From NCBI GenBank assembly GCA_020342235.1, contig CP073217.1:806001-870000 (forward strand): a DNA stretch of 64,000 bases, given 5' to 3'. The translations under genes were made by a program, and so were the position numbers. Origin of the DNA: Saccharomycopsis phalli (lineage: Eukaryota > Ascomycota > Saccharomycetes > Ascoideales > Saccharomycopsidaceae). Below the pieces are notes generated by a model. That model did no database searches. It was not told the DNA's origin and saw nothing but the letters and a program-made list of their open reading frames with translations. Below, in pieces: positions 20,372-29,401 of this stretch (positions are counted from its first letter, which is position 1; each line of letters starts with the position of its first letter).

Positions 20372-20833
20372 AGGGGCAGGAGGTTTGGCCGAATGGAAAA
20401 CACCTCATGCCTTATGGAGGGCGCATCATGAGGTAGTTACCGGGTTCGAGCCCCACCAAACCGCCCCAATACTCAAGAAAGTCTCCAGAAAGAGCACACT
20501 ACGCCTCAGAAGGGCAATACAAGGAAGTCTCGCAAACGAGCAATGAACGACCCCGACGAGTCGTGCGCCCATCGTCACGAGATTCAGCGGCCGGATAGCG
20601 CCGGCATTTAGCCGAAGGATGGCCAGGCTTCTCGCATAACCAATAGCCAGTCACGTTAAACCACTAACAACACTGCTCCCATTGAAGTTTTTCAGCCCAT
20701 ATAACCGTTTAGGGTTATAAAGGGTTTTCTTCAATAGAATGCTGCCTCAGGATGTTCCTGAGTGAAAATATATCTGTCGAATCACCGTGTTTCCGGAGAC
20801 AATATATAGCTAAATACAGAACTAAATATACTT
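20372..20833 (+). mobile_element. Full-length tRNA-headed SINE, copy 1
   Basis: A 462-bp element flanked by a perfect 12-bp target-site duplication ATCTTACACTCA (20360-20371 and 20834-20845). The head has a Pol III A box TGGCCGAATGG (20386-20396) and a B box GGTTCGAGCC (20443-20452), spaced as in a tRNA with a long variable arm (Leu/Ser type). Inverted pairs GGTTTGG/CCAAACC and ACCTCATG/CATGAGGT give it a folded structure. From about GAGATTCAGCGG (20579) to the end it aligns with the local LINE 3' end, with CATTGAAGTTTTT, CAGGATGTTCCTGAGTG and CGGAGACAATATATAGC. It ends in AACTAAATATACTT, not in the (ATT)n tail of the LINE. Copy 2 at 46949-47416 looks identical by eye. Confidence 0.9.
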
Positions 20834-20977
20834 ATCTTACACTCATCTTAGGCTCATCTTAATACACGATAAACAAGCACCTGTGTACATGTCTTGCAAC
20901 ATCTCATAATTAGGTAGTCTCATGTGTACACCTCATCTCACGGCACGTTTCTCTACAATTACAACACACATATATTC

Positions 20978-23587
20978 TTAGCTATCAGCCAATGGCTCGA
21001 CGTTCCAGATCAAGTCGGCATACTCCTCGATACATCTGTCGGAACTAAAAAAGCCCATGTTGGCGACAGAGATGATCGACTTCTGCACCCAGAGGTCGTG
21101 GTCCTTCTTGTAGGTTGCGTCAATCAACTCCTGGGCCTCCAAGTACGAGTCAAAGTCGTCGGAAACGAGGTAGTAGTCGCTGTGGTGTCTGACCGAGTCC
21201 AACAACGGCTTGTACTCGTGGGCATCGCCAAACAAGTTCGAGTCAATTGCGTTAAACACCTTTGCCAACGACGATGGGAGGTTGACCTTGCCAAACTGGT
21301 GCGACTCGCGGACGCTTTCGACGTTCTCGGACAAGTGGCCAAACAAAAACACATTGTCCTCGCCGACTTCACGGGCAATTTCGACGGTAGCACCGTCCAA
21401 CGTTCCGATGATCAAGCCGCCGTTGAGCACAAACTTCATGTTGGACGTGCCCGAAGCCTCAGTTCCTGCGGTGGAAATGTGCTCGGAGACGTCGGACGCT
21501 GGGATGATGATCTGGGCCTTGGAGACGTTGTAGTCAGGGATAAACACGCACTGCAAGTAGTCCTTGGTGTCTGGGTCGTTGTTGATGACGTCTGCGACGC
21601 TGTTGACCAACTTGATGATGCGTTTTGCCATGTAGTATCCTGGAGCGGCTTTACCACCAATGAGGGTGACACGAGGCTGGAACTTTGCGCGATCGGCTGG
21701 CGATAACTCCTTCAACTTCAAGTAGCGGTGGATGACGCCAAAGATGTTCAACTGCTGACGCTTGTACTCGTGGATACGCTTGACCTGGATGTCAAACAAA
21801 AACTCTGGGTTGATGGAGTAGCCGGTCAAGGACTTGACCAAGGCAGCGAGACGGGCCTTATTTGCCTTTTTGATGTCGTCCCAGTCGCGCTTGAACTTTG
21901 CGTCGCCCAAGAACTTTTCCAAGTTCTTGAGAAGGTCCAAGTTGCGCAAGTAGTCATCGCCGCCCAACTTGGAAGCAATCAAGTCGGCCAACTTTGGGTT
22001 TGCCTGTTTCAACCAGCGGCGCGGGGTGATTCCGTTGGTGACGTTGATGAACTTGTCTGAGCCAAAGATCTTGACAAAGTCCTTGAAGATGGTGATCTTG
22101 ATCAAGTCAGAGTGCAACGCAGCAACACCATTGACCTTGTGGGAGCCAATGACTGCCAAGTTGGCCATGCGGATCTGCTTCGGGTTGGACTCCTCAATCA
22201 CCGAGACGCGGCCCAACAAGTCGGAGTCACCTGGGAACTTCTTGGCGACCTTCTGGAGGAAGAAGAAGTTGATGTCGTAGATGATCTCGGTGTGGCGCGG
22301 CAACAAGTTCTGGAAGATGTTGATTGGCCACTTCTCCAAGGCCTCCTGCATCACAGTGTGGTTGGTGTACGCAATCGTGTTGACAACAATGTCCCAAGCC
22401 TCATCCCATTCCAAGCCCTCGAGATCAACCAAGATGCGCTGTAACTCGACAATCGCCAACGTCGGGTGGGTATCGTTCAACTGGATTGCCACCTGGTCCG
22501 GGAACTCTCTCCAAGGCCGTCTGGACTTTTTGAAACGGCGCACAATGTCGTGCAACGATGCAGCCACCCAGAAGTACTGCTGCTTCAAGCGCAACTCCTT
22601 GCCCGAGTCGAAGTTGTCGTTGGGATACAACACTGCGGTGATGGACTCGGCGCCCTGTTGTGCGGCCACCGACGATTGATAGTCACCGGCATTGAACTTG
22701 TTAAAGTCAAATTCGGCGGTGGGTTTCGCAGACCACAACCGCAAATTGTTGACGTTGGTTCCGCCATATCCTGGGATTGGGAAATCGTATGCCAACGCCA
22801 AGACCCGGTTCCCACCAACCCATACCTTCTTGGTGTGTTCTGAGCCCTCATACACCGGCTCCTCCTGGACATAACCATAAAAGTCCACCGGGTACTGGAT
22901 CTCCAAGCGGGCAATCTCCCATGGGTTGGAGTACGTCAACCAGTAGTCTGGGGTCTCGACTTGATACCCATTGATGATCTTTTGGGCAAAGATCCCATAC
23001 TCGTAGCGCAATCCGTAACCCCAGGACGGGTAGTTGCCCGTGCTGAGGGAGTCAAGAAAACACGCTGCCAACCGGCCAAGTCCACCATTCCCCAATGCGG
23101 CATCTGGCTCTTCGCTGATCAAGTCCTCGAGATTGAAACCAAGTTCTCCGACAGCGTCGTTGACGACGTCCTTGATGCCGGTGTTGATCATGGCGTTGTC
23201 CATGGCACGGCCCATGAGAAACTCCAACGAAAGGTAGTAGATGCGCTTCTGGTCCAAGGTGGTTTGCAACTGCTGGGTACGGTTCCACTCGACAATCAAC
23301 TTGTCGCGGATGGACGACGACGCAGCAAGGTACGCGGCCAAGTTGTCGCAGTTGTAGATGGACCGTGCCAATGTTGTCTCGACATGGTTGACAAAGTCCC
23401 GCTCAAACTCCGCCTTGGTCTTGATATCCTTGGTTGCAAACTTCTTCCAAATCTCCCGCGACTCGAGCGGGATCTGGGACTCAATCGACTTGATCTCGTT
23501 GACCGAGAATCCCGTGAGCCGCCGCTTGTGGAGAAACCGCGGGTCGTTTGGGCTCGGTGTGTCTTCGTCTGTTAATCGAAACGACAT
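20978..23587 (-). CDS. GPH1: Glycogen phosphorylase
   Basis: 869 residues, a PLP-dependent enzyme that releases glucose-1-phosphate from glycogen in the cytosol. Family marks: YYLSLEFLMGRAMDNAM near residue 120, the substrate and PLP-binding region EASGTSNMKFVLNG with the Schiff-base Lys near 718, then GTLDGATVEIAREVGEDN. The segment GYSINPEFLFDIQVKRIHEY is also typical. The N-terminal extension with TPSPNDPRFLHKRRLTGFSV resembles yeast Gph1, whose N-terminus carries a regulatory Thr phosphorylation site. Length (yeast 902) fits. It lies downstream of UTP30 on the same strand, 115 bp apart, and its promoter has an STRE and a TATA box. Confidence 0.97.
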   Translation of the reverse strand: MSFRLTDEDTPSPNDPRFLHKRRLTGFSVNEIKSIESQIPLESREIWKKFATKDIKTKAEFERDFVNHVETTLARSIYNCDNLAAYLAASSSIRDKLIVEWNRTQQLQTTLDQKRIYYLSLEFLMGRAMDNAMINTGIKDVVNDAVGELGFNLEDLISEEPDAALGNGGLGRLAACFLDSLSTGNYPSWGYGLRYEYGIFAQKIINGYQVETPDYWLTYSNPWEIARLEIQYPVDFYGYVQEEPVYEGSEHTKKVWVGGNRVLALAYDFPIPGYGGTNVNNLRLWSAKPTAEFDFNKFNAGDYQSSVAAQQGAESITAVLYPNDNFDSGKELRLKQQYFWVAASLHDIVRRFKKSRRPWREFPDQVAIQLNDTHPTLAIVELQRILVDLEGLEWDEAWDIVVNTIAYTNHTVMQEALEKWPINIFQNLLPRHTEIIYDINFFFLQKVAKKFPGDSDLLGRVSVIEESNPKQIRMANLAVIGSHKVNGVAALHSDLIKITIFKDFVKIFGSDKFINVTNGITPRRWLKQANPKLADLIASKLGGDDYLRNLDLLKNLEKFLGDAKFKRDWDDIKKANKARLAALVKSLTGYSINPEFLFDIQVKRIHEYKRQQLNIFGVIHRYLKLKELSPADRAKFQPRVTLIGGKAAPGYYMAKRIIKLVNSVADVINNDPDTKDYLQCVFIPDYNVSKAQIIIPASDVSEHISTAGTEASGTSNMKFVLNGGLIIGTLDGATVEIAREVGEDNVFLFGHLSENVESVRESHQFGKVNLPSSLAKVFNAIDSNLFGDAHEYKPLLDSVRHHSDYYLVSDDFDSYLEAQELIDATYKKDHDLWVQKSIISVANMGFFSSDRCIEEYADLIWNVEPLADS

Positions 23588-23616
23588 TACAGCTCAATTC
23601 CGGAGCGCATCGTGTA

Positions 23617-23636
23617 TTATATATACATCCCAGGGG
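23617..23636 (-). promoter_or_regulatory. TATA box and STRE upstream of GPH1
   Basis: On the minus strand CCCCT (23632-23636) is the stress-response element bound by Msn2/4, followed by TATATATAA (23617-23625) about 30 bp before the ATG. In S. cerevisiae GPH1 is a classic stress-induced, STRE-controlled gene, so the sites are plausible. Confidence 0.55.
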
Positions 23637-23702
23637 GACATCCCAAAGATACCTTGCTTTCATGCAGCGCAACGCACCTGCACTCTCCCCCATCGGCCCA
23701 CC

Positions 23703-24427
23703 CTAGTAAGCGTCTGAGACAGCCTCGGAGTCGGCTGTCGAAAATAGCGGCATGCTTGCACTCTCCTTAGCCTTGACGTGCGCAGTCTTGACCTGGGCCT
23801 GAAGCTCACGCTGCAAATACTCCACGACTGCCTGGGCATTGGCTACCAAATCGCCCGCCGCCATGTCGCCCGTGCCAATGCAAACCGACACCGTGGTTCC
23901 CGCTTCGGGACACACGGCATGGGTGTTGCGGAGTATCGACTTCACCTGCCGATACACATGCCGGGTGTCAACAGGCTCCCGGAAATCCACCATAAACACC
24001 TTCCGCGGACCGAGCACCGCCCGCAACTTGTGGTGCACCCTCATGTCGCACATGACCACGTCGTACTGCGCAAACTTCCCGCGCCGCCGGCTCCGGAGCG
24101 TCTTGAGTCCCACCACTCCGGCGAAAACGTCCTCGGTGCCGCTGTCGCGCGCCTCAATCGCGTCCCGCACCGGCTTGCTCGGGTCCTTGGTCACTAGGAG
24201 AATCGTGTGTCCGCGCACCAGGCCAAACTTGTGTGGGATTGGTCTGCCCGTCAGTACTGGCACATGTGCTGGGTTCGAGATACTTACATTATCCGGGGGA
24301 TGTGGTCGCCGCGCTTCACCAACGGCCGCACCGTGTTCACTAGCATGTATATGGGCTGCTGCTTGTCCTGCAAATGGCCCACGAGTGCCCCCACTGACCG
24401 GTTCGCAGTCTTTTGGTCTAGCGACAT
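23703..24427 (-). CDS. UTP30: Ribosomal L1-fold ribosome biogenesis protein Utp30, one intron
   Basis: Two exons: 24427-24288 and 24243-23703, joined across a 44-nt intron to give 226 residues. Exon 1 starts MSLDQKTANRSVGALVGHLQ and ends ..DHIPRI; exon 2 continues IPIPHKFGLVRGHTILLVTKD. The join restores DHIPRIIPIP, which matches Utp30 (DNIPRIIPLT). Utp30 is a non-essential U3 processome component of the 90S pre-ribosome with an L1 fold; VVMCDMRVHHKLRAVLGPRK is the conserved core. Yeast Utp30 has 274 residues. The tail after residue 200 is short and not conserved. Confidence 0.9.
24244..24287 (-). other. UTP30 intron, 44 nt
   Basis: Donor GTAAGT, acceptor GGGCAG, with a branch candidate TACTGAC whose last base lies six bases from the end of the intron. 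Splicing keeps the frame (phase 2) and restores a conserved segment. An unspliced message would stop at once at GTAA (TAA in frame). Confidence 0.9.
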
Positions 24428-25085
24428 TGTGAAAATTTGGGTGAAATTTTCATGCATGTAGACAACCCTCGGGCACCTGACTGGGCTGGCATGGATGTAT
24501 CGCCGAGATTGCTCTAGAGATTGCTTGGTGATGGTTTAATTATGGTGTGTGAAGGTCAAAGTGTGTGAAGGTCAAAGTGTGCCAAGGTCCAAAGCCTATG
24601 AAGGTCCATGAATGCACAATGAACCATTGATATTCACCCAAGTCCCAGGTGCATATCCTATATCCACATATCCCCGTACCATGCCACTCGCAATTCACAT
24701 CCTAGCTCACATCCCACTACATATCCCATGACCAAGACTATAATATGTATACACTGTCCCAAAACATTGCCCACTCAATTTCCTCCACCCAATTTCTCCA
24801 CCCAAGTCATTACCAAGTCATTACCAAACCATTACCCCTACCATCCAGTAGCATCACGTGAGCCACACTGCTCAACCCATTTACACTGAACATTTTCCTT
24901 GCCAATAAAGCAGCCTCTTTTATCAATCAAAATAGCCAATTCTCCTCTCCTCCTTGTCTCTATTTCTTCCTCTCTCCCTCCACTCTCTCCACCCTCTCCA
25001 CTCCCTCCACCACCTCCCCTCCCACGTGACCAGGCGATCCGCGAAAAGTCGTCTTGCTAGCAATTCACACTGGCACTCTGCTGAC
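24428..25085. promoter_or_regulatory. Divergent UTP30/YAK1 intergenic region
   Basis: 658 bp. It has repeats of GTGTGAAGGTCAAA (24545-24585) and of ACATATCCC-type units (24650-24730). TCACGTGA lies at about 24855-24862 and CCACGTGACC at about 25021-25030, the latter some 60 bp before the YAK1 ATG. A CT-rich tract (24935-25020) precedes the gene. No coding sequence beyond the flanks. Confidence 0.5.
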
Positions 25086-27308
25086 ATGTCTGGCCACAAC
25101 GACCCCTTGTACCAGCAACAAAACAACGAAACGTTGCCTGCCAGCGACATTGGGTTTGCGTACACGCCGACGTCGCAGCTCTCTGGCGGATCCAAGAAGA
25201 AGCCGCTCAAATTGTCCATCAACCCAAACGCCTCCCTTGGCAATCTCGCCGGCCTGCTTCGCAACACGCCCCTCACGCCAGGATCCGCAGGGCTCTACAT
25301 TGGCGACGCGCTCTTTGCCCAGGCAGCCCAGCCGCCGCTGCAGGCCCACGACGTGCTTTCCCCCGTGCATCCAGGCCGCTTCCAGCCGCCCAGCCTCTAC
25401 CACCAGCGGCTGTCGTCATCGCATCTCAGCGGGTCGTACTTCAGCGAGAACGCGTCGCCCCTCAACGCGTCGCTCAAGTTTGCCTGGCAGCACACCCCAA
25501 CCCAGTCGCCAAGCCACCGACAATTGCCCGATCTCGAGCAAAGCCCGACCGACGACTGGCACCCACCGTCACGCGCCCCAGGACCCATCCCTTACTTCTC
25601 GGAAAACATCCAACCTGGCCATAAACGCGGCCAGAGCGTCGGTAACTTGGCACGTGACTTTCACCTACGGCATTACCCGCTCCCACGCTTGACACATGAG
25701 GAGCCGGTGAGTCACGTGAAGCTTCCGGTGCCTCGGGCCGTAAAGGTATCGTCGCGCGACGAGCTTCTGCCCCGGATAAACCGTGAGCCAAAGTTCCGAA
25801 GGGCCTCCGCGGGCTCCGAGCAGATTTCTCCGCTCAAGGCTTTGACCACGTCAATTGTCACATCATACTCGCTTTGTCGCCCTGAGTTTAGCTACGAGTC
25901 TTCGTGTAATCCCCGTCGCGTCTTGACAAAGCCGCTGGACCCGAAAATGAACCACAACTATGACAACGCTGACAGCGACTACATCCTCTACGTGAATGAC
26001 GTGCTTGGCGTCGAGGAAAGCCGCCGGTTTCTCGTGTTGGACATCCTCGGCAAGGGCACGTTTGGCCAGGTGGTCAAGTGCCAGAACCTTGCTACCAAGG
26101 AGATTGTCGCAGTCAAGGTGATCAAGTCCAAGCCCGCGTACATGAACCAGTCGCTCACCGAGGTATCAATCCTCGAGACAATCAACAACAAAATCGATCC
26201 GCAGGACCGTCATCACTTCTTGCGGCTCAAGGACCGGTTCATGCACCAGCGGCACTTGTGCATTGCCTTTGAGCTCCTCTCCAACAACTTGTACGAGCTC
26301 ATCAAGCAGAACCAGTTCAACGGCCTCGACATTGAGCTCATCCAGTCGTTTGCCAGGCAGTTGCTCAACTCCCTCACCGTGCTCAAGTCTTACAAGATCA
26401 TCCACTGCGACTTGAAGCCGGAAAACGTCTTGCTCGTCTACCCTGACAAGCCAGAGTTGAAGATCATCGACTTTGGAAGCGCATGCTACGAGCGTCAGAC
26501 AGTCTACACATACATCCAGTCGCGCTTCTATCGCTCCCCAGAGATCATCCTTGGCCTCCCATACACTTGTGCCATCGACATGTGGTCCTTTGGCTGCATC
26601 ATCGCAGAACTCTTCCTTGGCTTGCCGTTGCTTCCTGGAAGCAGCGAGTACAACCAGTTGTCCCGCATCATCGATACGTTCGGCTACCCTCCCTCTTGGA
26701 TGATCGAAATGGGCAAAAACACCGCAAACTACATGGAAAAAATCCCCACATACCCGTCCTCCAGCTCCTTCAGCAATCAGGACGTCGCCGCTTCCACATT
26801 CTACAAGTACCGTCTCAAATCGCTTGAAAAGTACTCCGCCGAAAACAACGTCCAGGAAAAACCCTCCAAGAACTACTTCAACTCGTTGAACTTGCCCGAG
26901 ATCATCGCAAACTACCAGCCCCGCTCATCCAAGCCAAAACGCCTTACCGACCGCCAGCAAAATGACAGGTTGAACTTGATCCATTTTCTTTCGGGAACGC
27001 TCAACATCAACCCCTTGGAGAGATGGACGCCCCAGCAGGCAATCGCACATCCTTTCCTCAATGGTCAGCCCTATGATGAACTCTGGAAGCCCCAATGCGT
27101 CCTGGCTCCAAAGCTAGCTACCCGCAGCCTGAGGGGTATCCACAAGAGAGGGCAGTTGTCCACATCGGCCATTAATTTTTCATCTGGCATGAGCAACATT
27201 AATGGCGAAATGTTTGTGCTGGCCGATGATGACAAGCGGAACTTGTATCTTCGACCAAATGAGTTTACCAAAGAGGGTATTAATAATTTCAAGTTTCCAT
27301 TGAACTAG
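25086..27308 (+). CDS. YAK1: DYRK-family protein kinase Yak1
   Basis: 740 residues. A long disordered Ser/Pro/Gln-rich N-terminal half precedes a kinase domain of about residues 315-670. ATP loop GKGTFGQVVK near 322, catalytic loop HCDLKPENVLL near 440, DFGSA, then the DYRK activation-loop YTYIQSRFYRSPE (autophosphorylated second Tyr, near 474-476). Yak1 is a stress and glucose-responsive kinase opposing PKA growth signals; it shuttles between nucleus and cytosol. The ATG at 25086 (MSGHNDPLYQQQNNE) starts a family-like N-terminus; an upstream in-frame ATG at 24954 would translate the CT-rich leader. Yeast Yak1 has 807 residues. Confidence 0.95.
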   Translation: MSGHNDPLYQQQNNETLPASDIGFAYTPTSQLSGGSKKKPLKLSINPNASLGNLAGLLRNTPLTPGSAGLYIGDALFAQAAQPPLQAHDVLSPVHPGRFQPPSLYHQRLSSSHLSGSYFSENASPLNASLKFAWQHTPTQSPSHRQLPDLEQSPTDDWHPPSRAPGPIPYFSENIQPGHKRGQSVGNLARDFHLRHYPLPRLTHEEPVSHVKLPVPRAVKVSSRDELLPRINREPKFRRASAGSEQISPLKALTTSIVTSYSLCRPEFSYESSCNPRRVLTKPLDPKMNHNYDNADSDYILYVNDVLGVEESRRFLVLDILGKGTFGQVVKCQNLATKEIVAVKVIKSKPAYMNQSLTEVSILETINNKIDPQDRHHFLRLKDRFMHQRHLCIAFELLSNNLYELIKQNQFNGLDIELIQSFARQLLNSLTVLKSYKIIHCDLKPENVLLVYPDKPELKIIDFGSACYERQTVYTYIQSRFYRSPEIILGLPYTCAIDMWSFGCIIAELFLGLPLLPGSSEYNQLSRIIDTFGYPPSWMIEMGKNTANYMEKIPTYPSSSSFSNQDVAASTFYKYRLKSLEKYSAENNVQEKPSKNYFNSLNLPEIIANYQPRSSKPKRLTDRQQNDRLNLIHFLSGTLNINPLERWTPQQAIAHPFLNGQPYDELWKPQCVLAPKLATRSLRGIHKRGQLSTSAINFSSGMSNINGEMFVLADDDKRNLYLRPNEFTKEGINNFKFPLN

Positions 27309-29401
27309 AGGATTGAATGGTATCAGAGTTGAAATATGATCAGAGTTGAGATATGATCAGAGTTGAAATATAATCAGACTTGAAATATGATCAGACTTGA
27401 AATATAATCAGATTTGAGACTATAATCAGACTAGAGAATATAATCAGACTCGAGACTATAATCAAACTTGAGACTATTATTAGGCAATAGTAGCCAGGTA
27501 AAAGTGCCCAGGTTATAGTTCTTTAGATGGCTTAATCCGGCAGTTAACAGACACCGATACCGATGGCTTCTATCCAGGGAATGGTACCCATTAAAGACTA
27601 ATGCATTCATCTGGACTATAATGGTACTTGATATGTTATCTACCAAAGACTAGTAGTATACCAATGTCGTACCATTGACCTTTATTTGAAACAGTTGGAT
27701 ATTAATACGTGAGCATTGGAATTAGTGGCAGGCCTCTGCTTACTGCCCCACTAACGCAAACTCTCAGATTGTCTCATTTTTGCATACCGACTCGTATCGA
27801 CACATGTCTTTTCGGTCATAGGATCGAATTAATGGCGGACTAGCCTGTACCCGCTAGAAACTTTTCCGGCTACACTTTTACATTGAAAACTTGCTAAACA
27901 CAATCAACGTATACTGAGTCATGATTACTCCATGCTCATTGTCTACATAATGTTCACTCACACCTCAGGAAATCGCATTGGGTAGAATCATATACGACCA
28001 CATAGTGGTCCCATCAAGACAAAAATTTTACAATACTTGTACATTTAATACTAGAGTATATTAGTGACCTAGTGACGTACGTTATATCAATTAGTGTCAT
28101 ATAGGAGTTTCAACTGTCCAACTGGTTAAAATAGTAACAGCCCAGGAGCATTCTGTTTACAATATGGCGATGTCTATAAGCCGCATTAGAACGCCGGGTG
28201 ATGGGTTCAAACTGCAATACAATGTATTTCTTTCGACGATATTATTATACCAAATGTGAAAATACAACCTGGCTTTACTAAAGCATTATGGTTTTGACAT
28301 GCGCATAGCCGCTTACGCGTAAATCGTAGCTGGCTAAAATGATAGAGCCTACATGAGTAATATAACATGAATTGGAGCATAGTGGGTTTTTGAGACGATG
28401 GATATACTGTCAAGTCCTTGAGTTGAATGAAAAACCCAAAGGGTGATGCTACCCAAGGAAACAGAAAGTGGCATCGTTTTAGCTTCAATTTGTAGAGTAG
28501 CTGGATATATATACTTGATAAACTGAATATTTGGCAATCATTTTTTCAATTGCAATGGCACATGTTTTCCTGTTTTAATATTGGTTGACTTCAACCATTG
28601 TAGTCCAATCCAGAAATCAAACAATATAAAAAGAGAGTCCAAGGTGATCGAAACATGTCGTAACTTTTTTCTAAAAATAGTAGTGTCTAAGCAGTATTCG
28701 CTGTATATGGAAATAAAGCTGATGTTTTATTATGGGGGTTGAAATGGTTGTACTTATGCAGGGAAGCAATTTTAGTAATTTTGATGTTCTGATTGTTTCT
28801 AATCGGGCAAGAATGGAAGTTTCTAGCGGAATTGAATCAACGTAGTCTTTGTCTATGGAACAATCCATCTATTTTAAGCGATGGATGTGCCATTGTTGGC
28901 ATATCCAATCTTGGTCAATGCGTTGTCTTACCTAACCTCTGTCGGTGTTTCACACGTCACGGAATGTACATAGTCTATTATGTGGAATATCGTATTCTAT
29001 GATGGTGCAATGGTGACCAAATGTAGCGTAGGAAATGTGAATTCAGTAGGAAGATGATATTGCGGAGACGATTAGTTTGACGATTTTTCAGAAGACTTTC
29101 AGCATCAGTTTAACGGATGACTATCCGGAAATTGTTGACGATTTAGTAGATTGAGTTGGATCCATGATTTAGTCCACAGTGTAGATGGATCCATGATTTA
29201 GACCAGTTTAGTTGGATCCATGATTTAGACCAGTTTAGTTGGATCCATGATTAATCCAGCCTAGTTGGATCCATGATTAATCCATCAATCCACCAATCCT
29301 CGACACCTACACAGTCTATAATAGTATATTAGGGTTGCTGATATTATATAGGCAGAGCCTGTATAGCACCGTAGCCTAGAACCCTACATCGAGGCTAGGA
29401 A
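27309..29401. other. 2.1-kb intergenic region, no gene recognised
   Basis: 27316-27480 is a 17-bp array of GATCAGAGTTGAAATAT. 29155-29285 has repeats of GTTGGATCCATGATTTAGAC. Between them the sequence is unique and AT-rich. Short frames of up to 93 codons at 28207-28488 and 28671-29002 have no family features and I treat them as chance. A lone B-box-like GGTTCAAA at 28205 lacks a matching tRNA fold. Confidence 0.5.

Noticed and set aside
28140-28235. B-box-like GGTTCAAA with nearby TGGCGATG, resembling a tRNA
   Set aside because: No acceptor or anticodon stem pairs, and the B box lacks its CC end.
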